In this document: in pieces, positions 43,064-50,723 of the stretch
Position numbering within the stretch: position 1 is the stretch's first letter
Layout: each line of letters starts with the position of its first letter
Assembly: GCA_002328035.1 (NCBI GenBank)
Contig: DCVL01000001.1
Location: forward strand, 1-64,000
Reading direction: 5' to 3'
From: Geobacter sp. UBA2189
Lineage (GTDB): Bacteria; Desulfobacterota; Desulfuromonadia; Geobacterales; Pseudopelobacteraceae
Length of the DNA stretch: 64,000 nucleotides
Position numbers and translations under genes: made by a program
Notes under the pieces: model-generated
What the model was told of the DNA's origin: nothing
Databases searched by the model: none
Seen by the model: the letters and a program-made list of their open reading frames with translations, nothing else

Positions 43064-43357
43064 ATGAAAGAAAAGCTTGAGAATCTGTTTTACTTCGGAC
43101 TTGGTTCTGTTCTATTGGCAAAGGAAAAGATTGAGCAGGCTGGTGATTCTGCAAAAGGTTTTAAAGATGAGAACGATCGTAAGGCCAGGGAGTTCTTTGA
43201 ACAGGCCGTTGCGAAAGGTAGTGAAGAGCGGGAGCAGATTAAAGGCAACATTAAGGAGCTGCTGAAAGAGGCCATTGATGAACTGGGTCTTGCCACCAGG
43301 TCGGATCTGGATGAACTGAAGGCAGAGGTTGCCAGATTGCGCCAGGGACAGTCTTGA
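43064..43357 (+). CDS. Phasin-like protein
   Basis: 97 residues, helical and charged, starting MKEKLENLFYFGLGSVLLAKEKIEQ and ending in a coiled coil (EAIDELGLATRSDLDELKAEVARL). This is the pattern of short PhaP/phasin-family proteins in delta-proteobacteria. True phasins coat polyhydroxyalkanoate granules. No PHA synthase is visible, so the role here is open. It lies directly upstream of the ABC1 kinase, a pairing suggesting a membrane or lipid link. The start is one base after the stop of the broken gene upstream. Confidence 0.65.
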   Translation: MKEKLENLFYFGLGSVLLAKEKIEQAGDSAKGFKDENDRKAREFFEQAVAKGSEEREQIKGNIKELLKEAIDELGLATRSDLDELKAEVARLRQGQS

Positions 43358-43361
43358 TCCT

Positions 43362-44936
43362 GTGACAAGTTTTTGTCTGATTGTCCGACTATATAGTCCG
43401 GCCAGGATATACTCTGTTTTTCGTGTATTGCTTACGGTTTTTCTGCTGATAAGAAGAAAGAGGCAATGGCTCTGCATAACGCCTTTGCCCCCTGGAAAAC
43501 TGGTAGAGGAAATTGAATACCTCGGGGCAAGCTTTATCAAGCTGGCTCAAGTGCTTGCAACACGAGCCGACTTCTTTGATAGTAGCTATCTAGAGGCATT
43601 GAGGCAATTACATGATCAATTGCCTAAGATGTCCAACCTTGATTTTGATCAGGTCTTTGAAAGAGCTTTTGGACACGGAGACTGTTTCAAAAACTTTGAG
43701 AGAGAACCTTTGGCCTGTGCCTCTATTGGGCAGGTTCATTGTGCTGTCCTCTGCAGTGGCGAACAGGTAGCGGTAAAGCTCAGACGTAACCGTATCGAAA
43801 TGGTAGTAAGGGGAGATATCCGGCTTTTGGGATGGTTCCTCTCACTTCTTCGCCCACTTTTTTCTGAATACACCAGAAATTCAATTGAAGCTGTACTGAT
43901 AGCATTCCGCCGAACAATCCTGCAGGAAGTTGATATGCAGGTCGAACTTTCCAATCTTGAACGATTCAGGCAGGCCTATCCTGATTCAGGTATCAGGATG
44001 CCTTTTCCTTACCCTGCCTTCTGTTCCACTGATGCCCTCGTGATGAGTTTTGAAGAGGGAATCCGTTTTGATGATCGGGAAGGTCTTGCCAGGTTAAACG
44101 TATCCTTCCCATTGCTTATGGAAAAGCTGGTTCTGTTCTATACCGAACAGATGCTGGTTAAAGGTTTTTTTCATGCAGATCCGCATCCTGGAAACCTGCT
44201 TGTAACCAGAGAAGGTAATCTGGTGCTCCTTGATTTTGGTATGGTAAGCCGGATTCCCAATGCTACCCGCCTGGCGATGATTAATACCGTAAAGGCAGCA
44301 TATGAGAGGGATTTTGAACTCCTTGTTCAGGCAACCCGCAAGCTGGGGATAATAACAGACAGCGCTCCGCAGGATGAACTGACAGGGCTGGCCGAGGAGA
44401 TCTTCAGAATCTTCGATAATGAACATTTAAGCGCCACCAGCATGCAGGAGCTGGCCTTCGGTATTATGGATGCACTTAAGGATTACCCGTTCAAGCTGCC
44501 ACAGGAGATTATTTATGTTATGAGAGCCAGCTCTATTATTGAGGGTCTTGGCACTTCGTACATAGAAAACTTCAACGGGGTAAAGGATGTGCTCCCTGTC
44601 TTGAAGGCCAACCTGACCCGCGCCCTGGGAGAGCGTGACAGCATCCTGGGGGTTGTGGCACACGAACTGGCGCAGCTTCCACTTACATTTGTCAAGAGTC
44701 GCCATCTTGTTGATACCATGCAGCAGGGTGATCTGACAGTTCATCTTTCAGAAGATGATCGCAGAGCCCTGCTGAGACCGATACAGAGATGGCTACAGCA
44801 GATAATCGGGATAGGTCTGCTGGTGTCGATGGCCTTTTATCTGCGTGGAGTTAGTCATCCGGTTGCGGGATGGCTCTCCATTACCTGTTTTGGACTGGCC
44901 TTTGTCAGGCTTATCTGGTGGAAAAAACAGTTTTGA
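43362..44936 (+). CDS. ABC1/UbiB family atypical kinase
   Basis: About 524 residues. The start is uncertain: GTG 43362 lies just after the phasin stop, and an in-frame TTG at 43329 would overlap the phasin. Motifs: KLAQ in FIKLAQVLATRADF (the family hallmark is KxGQ, so Gly is Ala here), the Ala-rich loop ACASIGQVH, VAVKLRR (ATP lysine), HADPHPGNLL (catalytic loop) and LLDFGMV (metal-binding Asp). Two membrane helices lie at the C-terminus. UbiB proteins support quinone synthesis as ATPases. No ubi or men gene is adjacent. Confidence 0.85.
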   Translation: MTSFCLIVRLYSPARIYSVFRVLLTVFLLIRRKRQWLCITPLPPGKLVEEIEYLGASFIKLAQVLATRADFFDSSYLEALRQLHDQLPKMSNLDFDQVFERAFGHGDCFKNFEREPLACASIGQVHCAVLCSGEQVAVKLRRNRIEMVVRGDIRLLGWFLSLLRPLFSEYTRNSIEAVLIAFRRTILQEVDMQVELSNLERFRQAYPDSGIRMPFPYPAFCSTDALVMSFEEGIRFDDREGLARLNVSFPLLMEKLVLFYTEQMLVKGFFHADPHPGNLLVTREGNLVLLDFGMVSRIPNATRLAMINTVKAAYERDFELLVQATRKLGIITDSAPQDELTGLAEEIFRIFDNEHLSATSMQELAFGIMDALKDYPFKLPQEIIYVMRASSIIEGLGTSYIENFNGVKDVLPVLKANLTRALGERDSILGVVAHELAQLPLTFVKSRHLVDTMQQGDLTVHLSEDDRRALLRPIQRWLQQIIGIGLLVSMAFYLRGVSHPVAGWLSITCFGLAFVRLIWWKKQF

Positions 44937-44943
44937 TCTCAGA

Positions 44944-44968
44944 GCGTTTTTAGCACTGCTAAAAACGC
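44944..44968. terminator. Inverted repeat between converging kinase and HerA-like genes
   Basis: GCGTTTTTAGCA and TGCTAAAAACGC form a perfect 12-base-pair stem around one central base, eight bases after the kinase stop. It includes the last codons and stop of the converging gene. There is no clear U-tail outside the stem, so termination strength is uncertain. Confidence 0.6.
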
Positions 44969-46449
44969 CTGCCACCTAAAATAGACCCCATCACACCCCT
45001 TATAATCGCTCTTCCCAACTGGTTTCCCATGGAACGTACGGTGCTTTTTGCCAGAGCCTCCACAACACCTTCGCGACGGATGCCAGTGCTGCCCGGGTTA
45101 CCGAACAGCCCACCCAGCATCCTACCAATTCCACCCTCTGCCTCGTTATTGGCAGGGGAGGGGGAAGCGAACTGCGAGGCTCTTGCCTTCAGCAACTCAG
45201 ATGCAGACTCCCTATCAACAGCCGAATCATATATACCGGCCACAAGTGAGCCCTTCATAATCTGCTGACGTTCTGTCAACTCAATAGAGCCAATATGAGC
45301 AAGCGGAGGGATGACGAAGGCTCTTTCAACTACAGCCGGACGCCCACTCTCATCAAGGAATGATATCAGCGCCTCCCCTACACCCAGCTCGGTAATGCTT
45401 GACGCCTCGTCCAGCGTGGGGTTGTCGCGCATGGTCTCTGCAGCAGCCTTCACAGCCTTCTGATCTCTTGGGCTGAAGGCGCGTAGCGCATGTTGAACCC
45501 GGTTGCCCAGCTGCGACAGAACCCTGTCAGGTACATCAGCAGGGTTCTGGGTCACAAAGTAAACCCCCACCCCTTTAGATCGGATAAGTCGAACAAGCTG
45601 TTCTATCTTGTCAACAAGGGGAGCCGGTGCATCGTTGAACAAAAGGTGAGCCTCATCAAAAAAGAAAACCAGTCTCGGTTTTTCCAGATCTCCAGCCTCC
45701 GGCAGGTTTTCAAAGAGTTCCGAGAGAAGCCAGAGAAGAAGAGTGGAGTAGAGCTTGGGTGCCTGCATCAGTTTATCAGCAGAGAGTATATTGACAACAC
45801 CCAGCCCATTGTCTGTCTGCATAAGGTCATTGATATCCAGCATCGGCTCGCCCAGAATCCTGTCACCACCCTGGCTCTCCAGCGCAAGAAGTCCCCTCTG
45901 TATTGCACCCACACTGGCTGCAGAGACATTTCCATAGTCGGTGGCAATCGTCTTTGAGTTCTCCCCCACAAATTGTAGCATGGCTCTCAGATCCTTCAGA
46001 TCCAACAGCAAAAGACCATTATCGTCAGCCACTTTAAAGGTGATGTTAAGAACCCCTGCCTGGGTCTCGTTAAGCTCCAGCATCCTTGATAAGAGTAGTG
46101 GTCCCAGATCGGACACAGTTGCCCGCACCGGGTGCCCCTGCTCGCCGAATGGATCCCAGAAGGTAACGGGAAAGGTGCGACAGGCATGTTCCTCCATCCC
46201 CAGTAGTTTAAGCCGCTCATCAACCTTGGGGTTGCCGCCGCCAGGCTTTGCAATGCCGGAAAGATCCCCTTTGACGTCAGACATGAAACAGGGGACACCT
46301 ATAGATGAAAACTGCTCTGCCATAGTTTGAAGGCTAACAGTTTTCCCTGTGCCGGTGGCTCCGGTTATCAGACCGTGGCGGTTGGCCATCTGCGGTAGTA
46401 TATGCAGTTCAGTACTACTATTCTTTGCAATCAGTAAAGGTTCAGACAT
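44959..46449 (-). CDS. HerA/VirB4-like ATPase, DUF853 (YjgR) family
   Basis: 496 residues. Walker A GATGTGKT near 30-37, Walker B RLVFFFDEAHLLF, and the arginine/glutamine-rich segment YFVTQNPADVPDRVLSQLGNRVQHALRAF typical of HerA-FtsK pumps. The C-terminus is Gly/Arg-rich. This is the YjgR/DUF853 family, whose cellular task is not established. A Trp-rich small protein lies 19 bases upstream on the same strand and is probably cotranscribed. No NurA-type nuclease or other defence gene is adjacent. Confidence 0.88.
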   Translation of the reverse strand: MSEPLLIAKNSSTELHILPQMANRHGLITGATGTGKTVSLQTMAEQFSSIGVPCFMSDVKGDLSGIAKPGGGNPKVDERLKLLGMEEHACRTFPVTFWDPFGEQGHPVRATVSDLGPLLLSRMLELNETQAGVLNITFKVADDNGLLLLDLKDLRAMLQFVGENSKTIATDYGNVSAASVGAIQRGLLALESQGGDRILGEPMLDINDLMQTDNGLGVVNILSADKLMQAPKLYSTLLLWLLSELFENLPEAGDLEKPRLVFFFDEAHLLFNDAPAPLVDKIEQLVRLIRSKGVGVYFVTQNPADVPDRVLSQLGNRVQHALRAFSPRDQKAVKAAAETMRDNPTLDEASSITELGVGEALISFLDESGRPAVVERAFVIPPLAHIGSIELTERQQIMKGSLVAGIYDSAVDRESASELLKARASQFASPSPANNEAEGGIGRMLGGLFGNPGSTGIRREGVVEALAKSTVRSMGNQLGRAIIRGVMGSILGGRRF

Positions 46450-46468
46450 AGTTGCCCTCTATTCATAG

Positions 46469-46708
46469 TTATTCGTCTTCCGTGGCATCCCATGCAGCTT
46501 GGGTGAAACCGAGTCTCATGGCTGCCGACTGTTCCTGAGGGGTCAGATTGTCCCAGTATTTATCTGCACTTTCAGGTGGACTGTTTCTGTCCCATCCAGA
46601 CTGACTCCAACCCAGAACAGCCCAGAGTCCCTGCTCCTCTCTGCTCATGTCCGACCACCCCAGTTTCTCCCACATTCCTGGATTTCCTTTCATGTCGCGC
46701 ACGCTCAT
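46469..46708 (-). CDS. Small tryptophan-rich repeat protein
   Basis: 79 residues, start ATG 46708 behind AGGAGG on the minus strand. It contains two related units of roughly 24-29 residues with the pattern W-x-x-L...E-[QE]-x4-5-L-G-[WF]-[ST]-Q-x-x-W-D: WEKLGWSDMSREEQ...LGWSQSGWD and YWDNLTPQEQ...LGFTQAAWD. It is acidic, with no signal peptide or membrane span. I do not recognise the family. Its position upstream of the HerA-like ATPase suggests a functional link, but this is only context. Confidence 0.7.
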   Translation of the reverse strand: MSVRDMKGNPGMWEKLGWSDMSREEQGLWAVLGWSQSGWDRNSPPESADKYWDNLTPQEQSAAMRLGFTQAAWDATEDE

Positions 46709-46865
46709 GGTCGCCTCCTCTGAACTGTTTTTGTGTAGTGCATTCTACCCCGTATCTACAAACTGTACAAGTGGTACACCCTTTTTGAATCCTTCTTATG
46801 TTGGATCTGGTAAGTTTTCTTGCGCCATAAAACCTTCAAATTTGTCAAACTATCAGTCCCTGTTA

Positions 46866-47212
46866 AGCTGTCTTAAAAAAATATTGATTGGAGTAGAAGC
46901 GCGATAAACAGCTACTGTCCTGGATGATATAGGCCGCAGTCATACTAATCCGGCTACTCTTGCAGCATGAGAGACAGAGGTAATCAAGTCGGCTATGGAG
47001 ATTATCAGGGGTATTGATAAGGATTCAGTCAAGCAGTCCATTTATGGTGCACTCTCTACAATAGCACACGAAAACGGTATCAAGGTGCTGGCAGAAGGGG
47101 TGGAAACCTCCGAGGAGCTTGCCTATGTGAAATCGCGGGGGCAGACCTGGCTCAGGGATACCTGTTTGGAAAACTGACGGCAGAACCGGTAAGGCGGCTG
47201 GAATTCTGTTAA
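46866..47212 (+). pseudogene. Decayed EAL-domain (c-di-GMP phosphodiesterase) gene fragment
   Basis: One frame from about 46890 reads IGVEAR-stop-TATVLDDIGRSHTNPATLAA-stop-ETEVIKSAMEIIRGIDKDSVKQ and then IAHENGIKVLAEGVETSEEL, the C-terminal half of an EAL domain. There are in-frame stops at 46905 and 46968. A missing G in the run near 47138 shifts the frame, after which ADLAQGYLFGKLTAEPVRRLEFC continues to TAA 47210. The catalytic DDFGTGY is eroded to DDIGRSH, and the N-terminal half is gone. A dead remnant with no intact neighbour of its kind. The rest of 46709-46890 holds nothing I recognise. Confidence 0.85.
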
Positions 47213-47233
47213 TGTATACCGGTATGAACCAAC

Positions 47234-47256
47234 GAGGGTCGCACTAGGCGACCCTC
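47234..47256. repeat. Hairpin downstream of the small heat-shock genes
   Basis: GAGGGTCGC (47234-47242) pairs with GCGACCCTC (47248-47256) around ACTAG. A second hairpin CCGGCT/AGCCGG lies at 47315-47331. Neither has a U-tract. They fill the gap between the EAL remnant and the heat-shock gene and may act as weak terminators or mRNA ends. Nothing else is seen at 47213-47369. Confidence 0.45.
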
Positions 47257-47369
47257 AATACAAGCTCTATCGGTTTATGATATCGGCAGACATAGCTGGT
47301 ATGCCGTTCTTTCTCCGGCTTGGCTAGCCGGATGGTCAAGACCCCGTTTTTGAGGTTAGTGCATCATGC

Positions 47370-47768
47370 TTAACCAATCTGTACGGCGATCCGTTTTGGT
47401 TTGGCTACTTCAGCCTTTGGCACCCTCAGGGTCAGAATGCCGTTTGCATAATCAGCATGAGCCTTTTCATGGTCAAGGCTCTCAGGGATTGAAAACTGGC
47501 GGTAGTAGTTGGCCAGTTCAAACTCCCGGTAGGCCGAGTTTCCGGGCACGGAGTGCTGCGCAGGGGCGCTGATGGTCAGGATCCCTTTTTCCACGTTCAC
47601 ATCGAGAGTACCCTTTGAAGCGCCGGGTATGTCTGCGGTCAGAACCAGCCCTTCTTCCGTTTCAATGATATTAACTGCCGGGCGGATATATTTTTCGTTT
47701 GACCGGGTCTCTTCGCGGGTCTGAACATTCTGTTCGTCATTTCTTTCCGTTAAGCTGTTGGCTGCCAT
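47370..47768 (-). CDS. Small heat-shock protein, Hsp20/alpha-crystallin family (second of two)
   Basis: 132 residues. A disordered N-terminus (about 1-27) is followed by an alpha-crystallin domain (about 28-125) with ADIPGASKGTLDVNVEKGILTISA and, near the end, ADYANGILTLRVPKAE. The C-terminal IxI-like anchor is RIAVQI. It acts as an ATP-independent holdase. It lies 36 bases downstream of the other Hsp20 gene and is probably cotranscribed. Confidence 0.93.
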   Translation of the reverse strand: MAANSLTERNDEQNVQTREETRSNEKYIRPAVNIIETEEGLVLTADIPGASKGTLDVNVEKGILTISAPAQHSVPGNSAYREFELANYYRQFSIPESLDHEKAHADYANGILTLRVPKAEVAKPKRIAVQIG

Positions 47769-47804
47769 GATTGACGACCTCCTTTCTGAATGGATTCGAA
47801 GCAG

Positions 47805-48257
47805 TTACGAAAGTTTGATTTCAATTTTCTTTGGTTTTGCATGTTCGGCCTTGGCCAGGGTGATCTGCATGATGCCATCCTTGCACTGAGCCGTTATCTT
47901 TTCAGAATCAACATCAACCGGTAGCTCAAGGGTACGAGAGAACTTGCCGGAGCCAAGTTCGGAGCGGTGCACGATCTGGCCTTCCTTTTCAACGAACGGT
48001 TTCCGTTCGCCGCTGATGGTGACAGTGTTCCTCAGAACCGACAGATCAACATCCTTTGGATCAACTCCTGGCACCAGAGCCTCAATATAGATATGTCCCT
48101 CATCCTCGCTGAAGTTTACCAGCGGGAAGCGACGGGCGGTAGCCGGCGAAAGGAAAGTAGATGAGCCTGATGGCCGGTTATAGCCTGCGCCACGAAACGC
48201 TTCATCAATTTCCCTTCTCAGATTGTCCAGTTCTTTGAATAGATCCCAGGTTGCCAT
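47805..48257 (-). CDS. Small heat-shock protein, Hsp20/alpha-crystallin family (first of two)
   Basis: 150 residues from ATG 48257 (MATWDLFKELDNLRREID), with GAGGAGG upstream; the longer open frame beyond it is promoter sequence. The alpha-crystallin domain has EALVPGVDPKDVDLSVLRNTVTISGER and CKDGIMQITLAKAE, and the C-terminal anchor is KIEIKL. It differs clearly from the following paralogue. Such pairs may form mixed oligomers. Confidence 0.95.
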   Translation of the reverse strand: MATWDLFKELDNLRREIDEAFRGAGYNRPSGSSTFLSPATARRFPLVNFSEDEGHIYIEALVPGVDPKDVDLSVLRNTVTISGERKPFVEKEGQIVHRSELGSGKFSRTLELPVDVDSEKITAQCKDGIMQITLAKAEHAKPKKIEIKLS

Positions 48258-48295
48258 TTGGATTGCCTCCTCTCGATAAATGTTTTTCTGATAGA

Positions 48296-48323
48296 AAGAT
48301 AGTATGCATTTTTTAGATGTCAA
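48296..48323 (-). promoter_or_regulatory. Promoter of the hsp20 operon
   Basis: On the minus strand TTGACA (48323-48318), a 16-base spacer and TATCTT (48301-48296) lie about 40 bases before the first hsp20 start. The -35 is extended as CCCTTGACA, which also resembles a sigma-32 -35 element (CTTGA). The -10 does not show the CCCCAT pattern. Either sigma-70 or heat-shock sigma is possible. Confidence 0.55.
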
Positions 48324-48436
48324 GGGGGGTAGAGTCAATTCTATAATAGTGCTTTTGGATTGTAATACTCTGAAATTATTAAGTATGTCTAAAAAACGAC
48401 GACTTGGCACTAAAATAGGTTGAGAGTGCTTTAAAT

Positions 48437-48465
48437 AAAAAACCGGCGGGGATTGGTCTCCGCCG
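48437..48465 (-). terminator. Terminator of the DUF4197 gene
   Basis: Read on the minus strand, CGGCGGAGA pairs with the matching TCCCCGCCG segment around CCAA, then TTTTTT follows. It lies 15 bases after the DUF4197 stop. Confidence 0.88.
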
Positions 48466-48479
48466 TTCAGATGATGAAG

Positions 48480-49214
48480 TTACTTGCTGCCAAATACCGA
48501 ACGCAGCAGATCGGTAGTTCTGGCTGTCGGATTTGACCTTATGTTTTTTTCCTCCTCACCAACCATCCTGAATAATCCATCCAGAGCCTTGTTTGTAACG
48601 TAACTATCCAGATCAAGCGATGGTTTGCCTGCCAGTGATGCCAGCGGAACCGAATCCATTTTATCCAGCAACCCTTTGTATGCGCGGGCAGTACCCACTT
48701 GGTTCATACTCTTGCTTACAGTTGGCTTAAATGCCTCAAATAACCCCGCTCTGGTTTTCTTTTCAAAGAAACTGGTGGCGGCCGTGTCGCCCCCTTTCAG
48801 AATATCTTTGGCATCATCCACGGTCATGCTGCGGATGGCGTCTCCGAAAAAAGTTGCTGCTTTCGGCGCGGCCTTTTCTGCCGCACGATTCATGCTCAAT
48901 ACGAGTTCATCAACCTCTTTTTGAAAACCGGCCTGTTTGAGGATGCTGGCTGCTGTCTGGAACTTCTCAGGTAGAAGTATCTTGATGATCTGATTACTAA
49001 AATAGCCGTCAGTTTTGGAAACACCATTTACGGCTCGTTCAGTGCCGGTGGCGAGCGCCTCTTTCAGACCCTTGACAATTGTACTGTTATCCAGCTGGTT
49101 TCCCTGTCTGCTCGGGGGTAGTACCTTTTGTGAAAGTTCATCTAAAAAACCTGCCTGACAGGGTGAAACGAGGAACAATAAAACGGCGGATGCCGAAAGA
49201 ATACTACGTTTCAT
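48480..49214 (-). CDS. DUF4197 family secreted protein
   Basis: 244 residues from ATG 49214 (MKRSILSASAVLLF), behind AAGGAGAC. A signal peptide runs to about residue 21 (VSPCQAGF), so it is periplasmic or processed near Cys. The mature part is helical with LDELSQKVLPP, STIVKGLKEALATGTERAV and a C-terminal DSYVTNKALDGLFRMVGEEEKNIRSNP, the DUF4197 pattern. The role is unknown. It stands alone with its own terminator; no regulatory clue is visible. Confidence 0.85.
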   Translation of the reverse strand: MKRSILSASAVLLFLVSPCQAGFLDELSQKVLPPSRQGNQLDNSTIVKGLKEALATGTERAVNGVSKTDGYFSNQIIKILLPEKFQTAASILKQAGFQKEVDELVLSMNRAAEKAAPKAATFFGDAIRSMTVDDAKDILKGGDTAATSFFEKKTRAGLFEAFKPTVSKSMNQVGTARAYKGLLDKMDSVPLASLAGKPSLDLDSYVTNKALDGLFRMVGEEEKNIRSNPTARTTDLLRSVFGSK

Positions 49215-49472
49215 GTTCTGTCTCCTTGAGCCTATGGATAAAGTAGGATGCATATAAACTATAGGTTAATTTAACAATTATGCAATATATTATGGATTTT
49301 AAACTGAATCGTTTGCCTGCTTGCATGCTCCTGGGGTGTTTAGGCTTTTAGTAGCGAGTTGGCAAGACAGCAAGATAAGCGCTGCTTCCTGGCTTGCTAA
49401 ATGATTAACTTCTGCTACAATCCGTCGCGATCGTTTTGTTGTGCATTACTTTCAAACTAGGAGAAACCTTAA

Positions 49473-50717
49473 ATGCCCCGAGCATCAATCCATTTAAACA
49501 GCTCAAAACACTTTGTCGGATGCAGTTTTTTTGCGGTAGCGTTCTTGTTGGTTTTTGCTATTGCTGTTTCCGGTTGCAATAAAAAGGGGGATCATGTCCA
49601 GATGCCGCCTGTTGTCGAATATCAGGCTGTTCAGCAGCAGGATGTGCCGATAATATCTGAATGGGTAGGCACTGTTGATGGTTCGGTAAATGCCGTAATA
49701 AAGCCCCAGGTAACAGGTTACCTTATAAAGCAGCTGTACAATGAGGGGCAACTCGTTAAAAAAGGGCAGGCTCTGTTCGAGATAGATCCGAGAACCTTTA
49801 GGGCTGCGCTGGATCAGGCTGTTGCAAGTCTTGAGCAGGCAAAAGGAAATCTTGCAAGTCAGCAGGCTACATATATCTCCGCCAAGGCGGATCTTGAACG
49901 AATCCGACCGCTTGCAAAACGTAATGCGGTTTCAAAGAAGGATCTCGATGATGCGATTGGGAAAGAGGCATCTTCAAAGGCAGCGGTAGAGGCGTCAAAG
50001 GCTGCGATTGCTGCTGCTGCTGCAAATGTTGAAAAGGCCAGGCTTGATCTCGGTTTTACAAAGATTACTTCACCGGTTGATGGTATAGCCGGAATAGCAA
50101 AGGCTCAGCTGGGGAACCTTGTAAGTCCATCCATGTCAAACGAATTGACAACTGTATCAACGGTAAATCCAATAAAGGTGTATATCAATGTTAGCGAGCA
50201 GGAACACCTGAAGGCTCAGAAGATCGCTGACACAACAATTGATAAAATTCCACTTGAGCTGATACTGGCTGATGGTTCAGTTTATCCGCATAAAGGCAGG
50301 TTTGCCCTTGCGGATCGTCAGGTGGATCCAGGAACCGGAACTCTTAAGGTGGGCGCACTTTTTCCAAATCCTGATCATTTCCTCCGCCCCGGCCAGTTTG
50401 GCAGGTTGAAGGCGGCTATAACTACAAGAAAAGGGGCTCTCCTTGTTCCTCAACGGGCTGTGACTGAGATGCAGGGTAAATACCTTGTCGCGGTGGTTAC
50501 TGCTGATAACAAGGCGGATGTGCGACCTGTAAAGGTTGGTGAACGATTCGGTTCTGACTGGATTATTGAAGAAGGGTTGAAGGTTGGTGAAAAGGTTGTT
50601 GTTGAGGGAGTACAAAAGGCACGCCCCGGGGTCTTGGTTGATCCGAAGCCCTTTGTGAGGGAATCTGAAAAGAATGGCGCTACAGCAGCTACTCCTGCCA
50701 AAGATTCAAAGAGGTAG
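49473..50717 (+). CDS. RND efflux periplasmic adaptor lipoprotein (AcrA/MexA type)
   Basis: 414 residues. The N-terminal hydrophobic segment ends in AVSGC, a lipobox giving a lipid-anchored periplasmic protein. Blocks: VVEYQAVQQQDVPI, GTVDGSVNAVIKPQVTGYL (lipoyl half), a coiled-coil hairpin (about 95-190), RLDLGFTKITSPVDGIAGIA, and a barrel with RFALADRQVDPGTGTLKVGALFPNP. It bridges pump and outer-membrane channel. First gene of a three-gene operon. No TetR-type repressor is adjacent; the 258 bases upstream hold no gene. Confidence 0.95.
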   Translation: MPRASIHLNSSKHFVGCSFFAVAFLLVFAIAVSGCNKKGDHVQMPPVVEYQAVQQQDVPIISEWVGTVDGSVNAVIKPQVTGYLIKQLYNEGQLVKKGQALFEIDPRTFRAALDQAVASLEQAKGNLASQQATYISAKADLERIRPLAKRNAVSKKDLDDAIGKEASSKAAVEASKAAIAAAAANVEKARLDLGFTKITSPVDGIAGIAKAQLGNLVSPSMSNELTTVSTVNPIKVYINVSEQEHLKAQKIADTTIDKIPLELILADGSVYPHKGRFALADRQVDPGTGTLKVGALFPNPDHFLRPGQFGRLKAAITTRKGALLVPQRAVTEMQGKYLVAVVTADNKADVRPVKVGERFGSDWIIEEGLKVGEKVVVEGVQKARPGVLVDPKPFVRESEKNGATAATPAKDSKR

Positions 50718-50723
50718 CGCTAT

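Noticed and set aside
45490..45957. Plus-strand open frames within the HerA-like gene
   Set aside because: The minus-strand gene has Walker motifs and normal length, so the plus-strand frames are shadows.
44959..46449. HerA-like gene as part of a HerA-based antiviral system
   Set aside because: No SIR2, NurA, DUF4297 or other known defence partner is adjacent, and the protein is of the DUF853/YjgR type.
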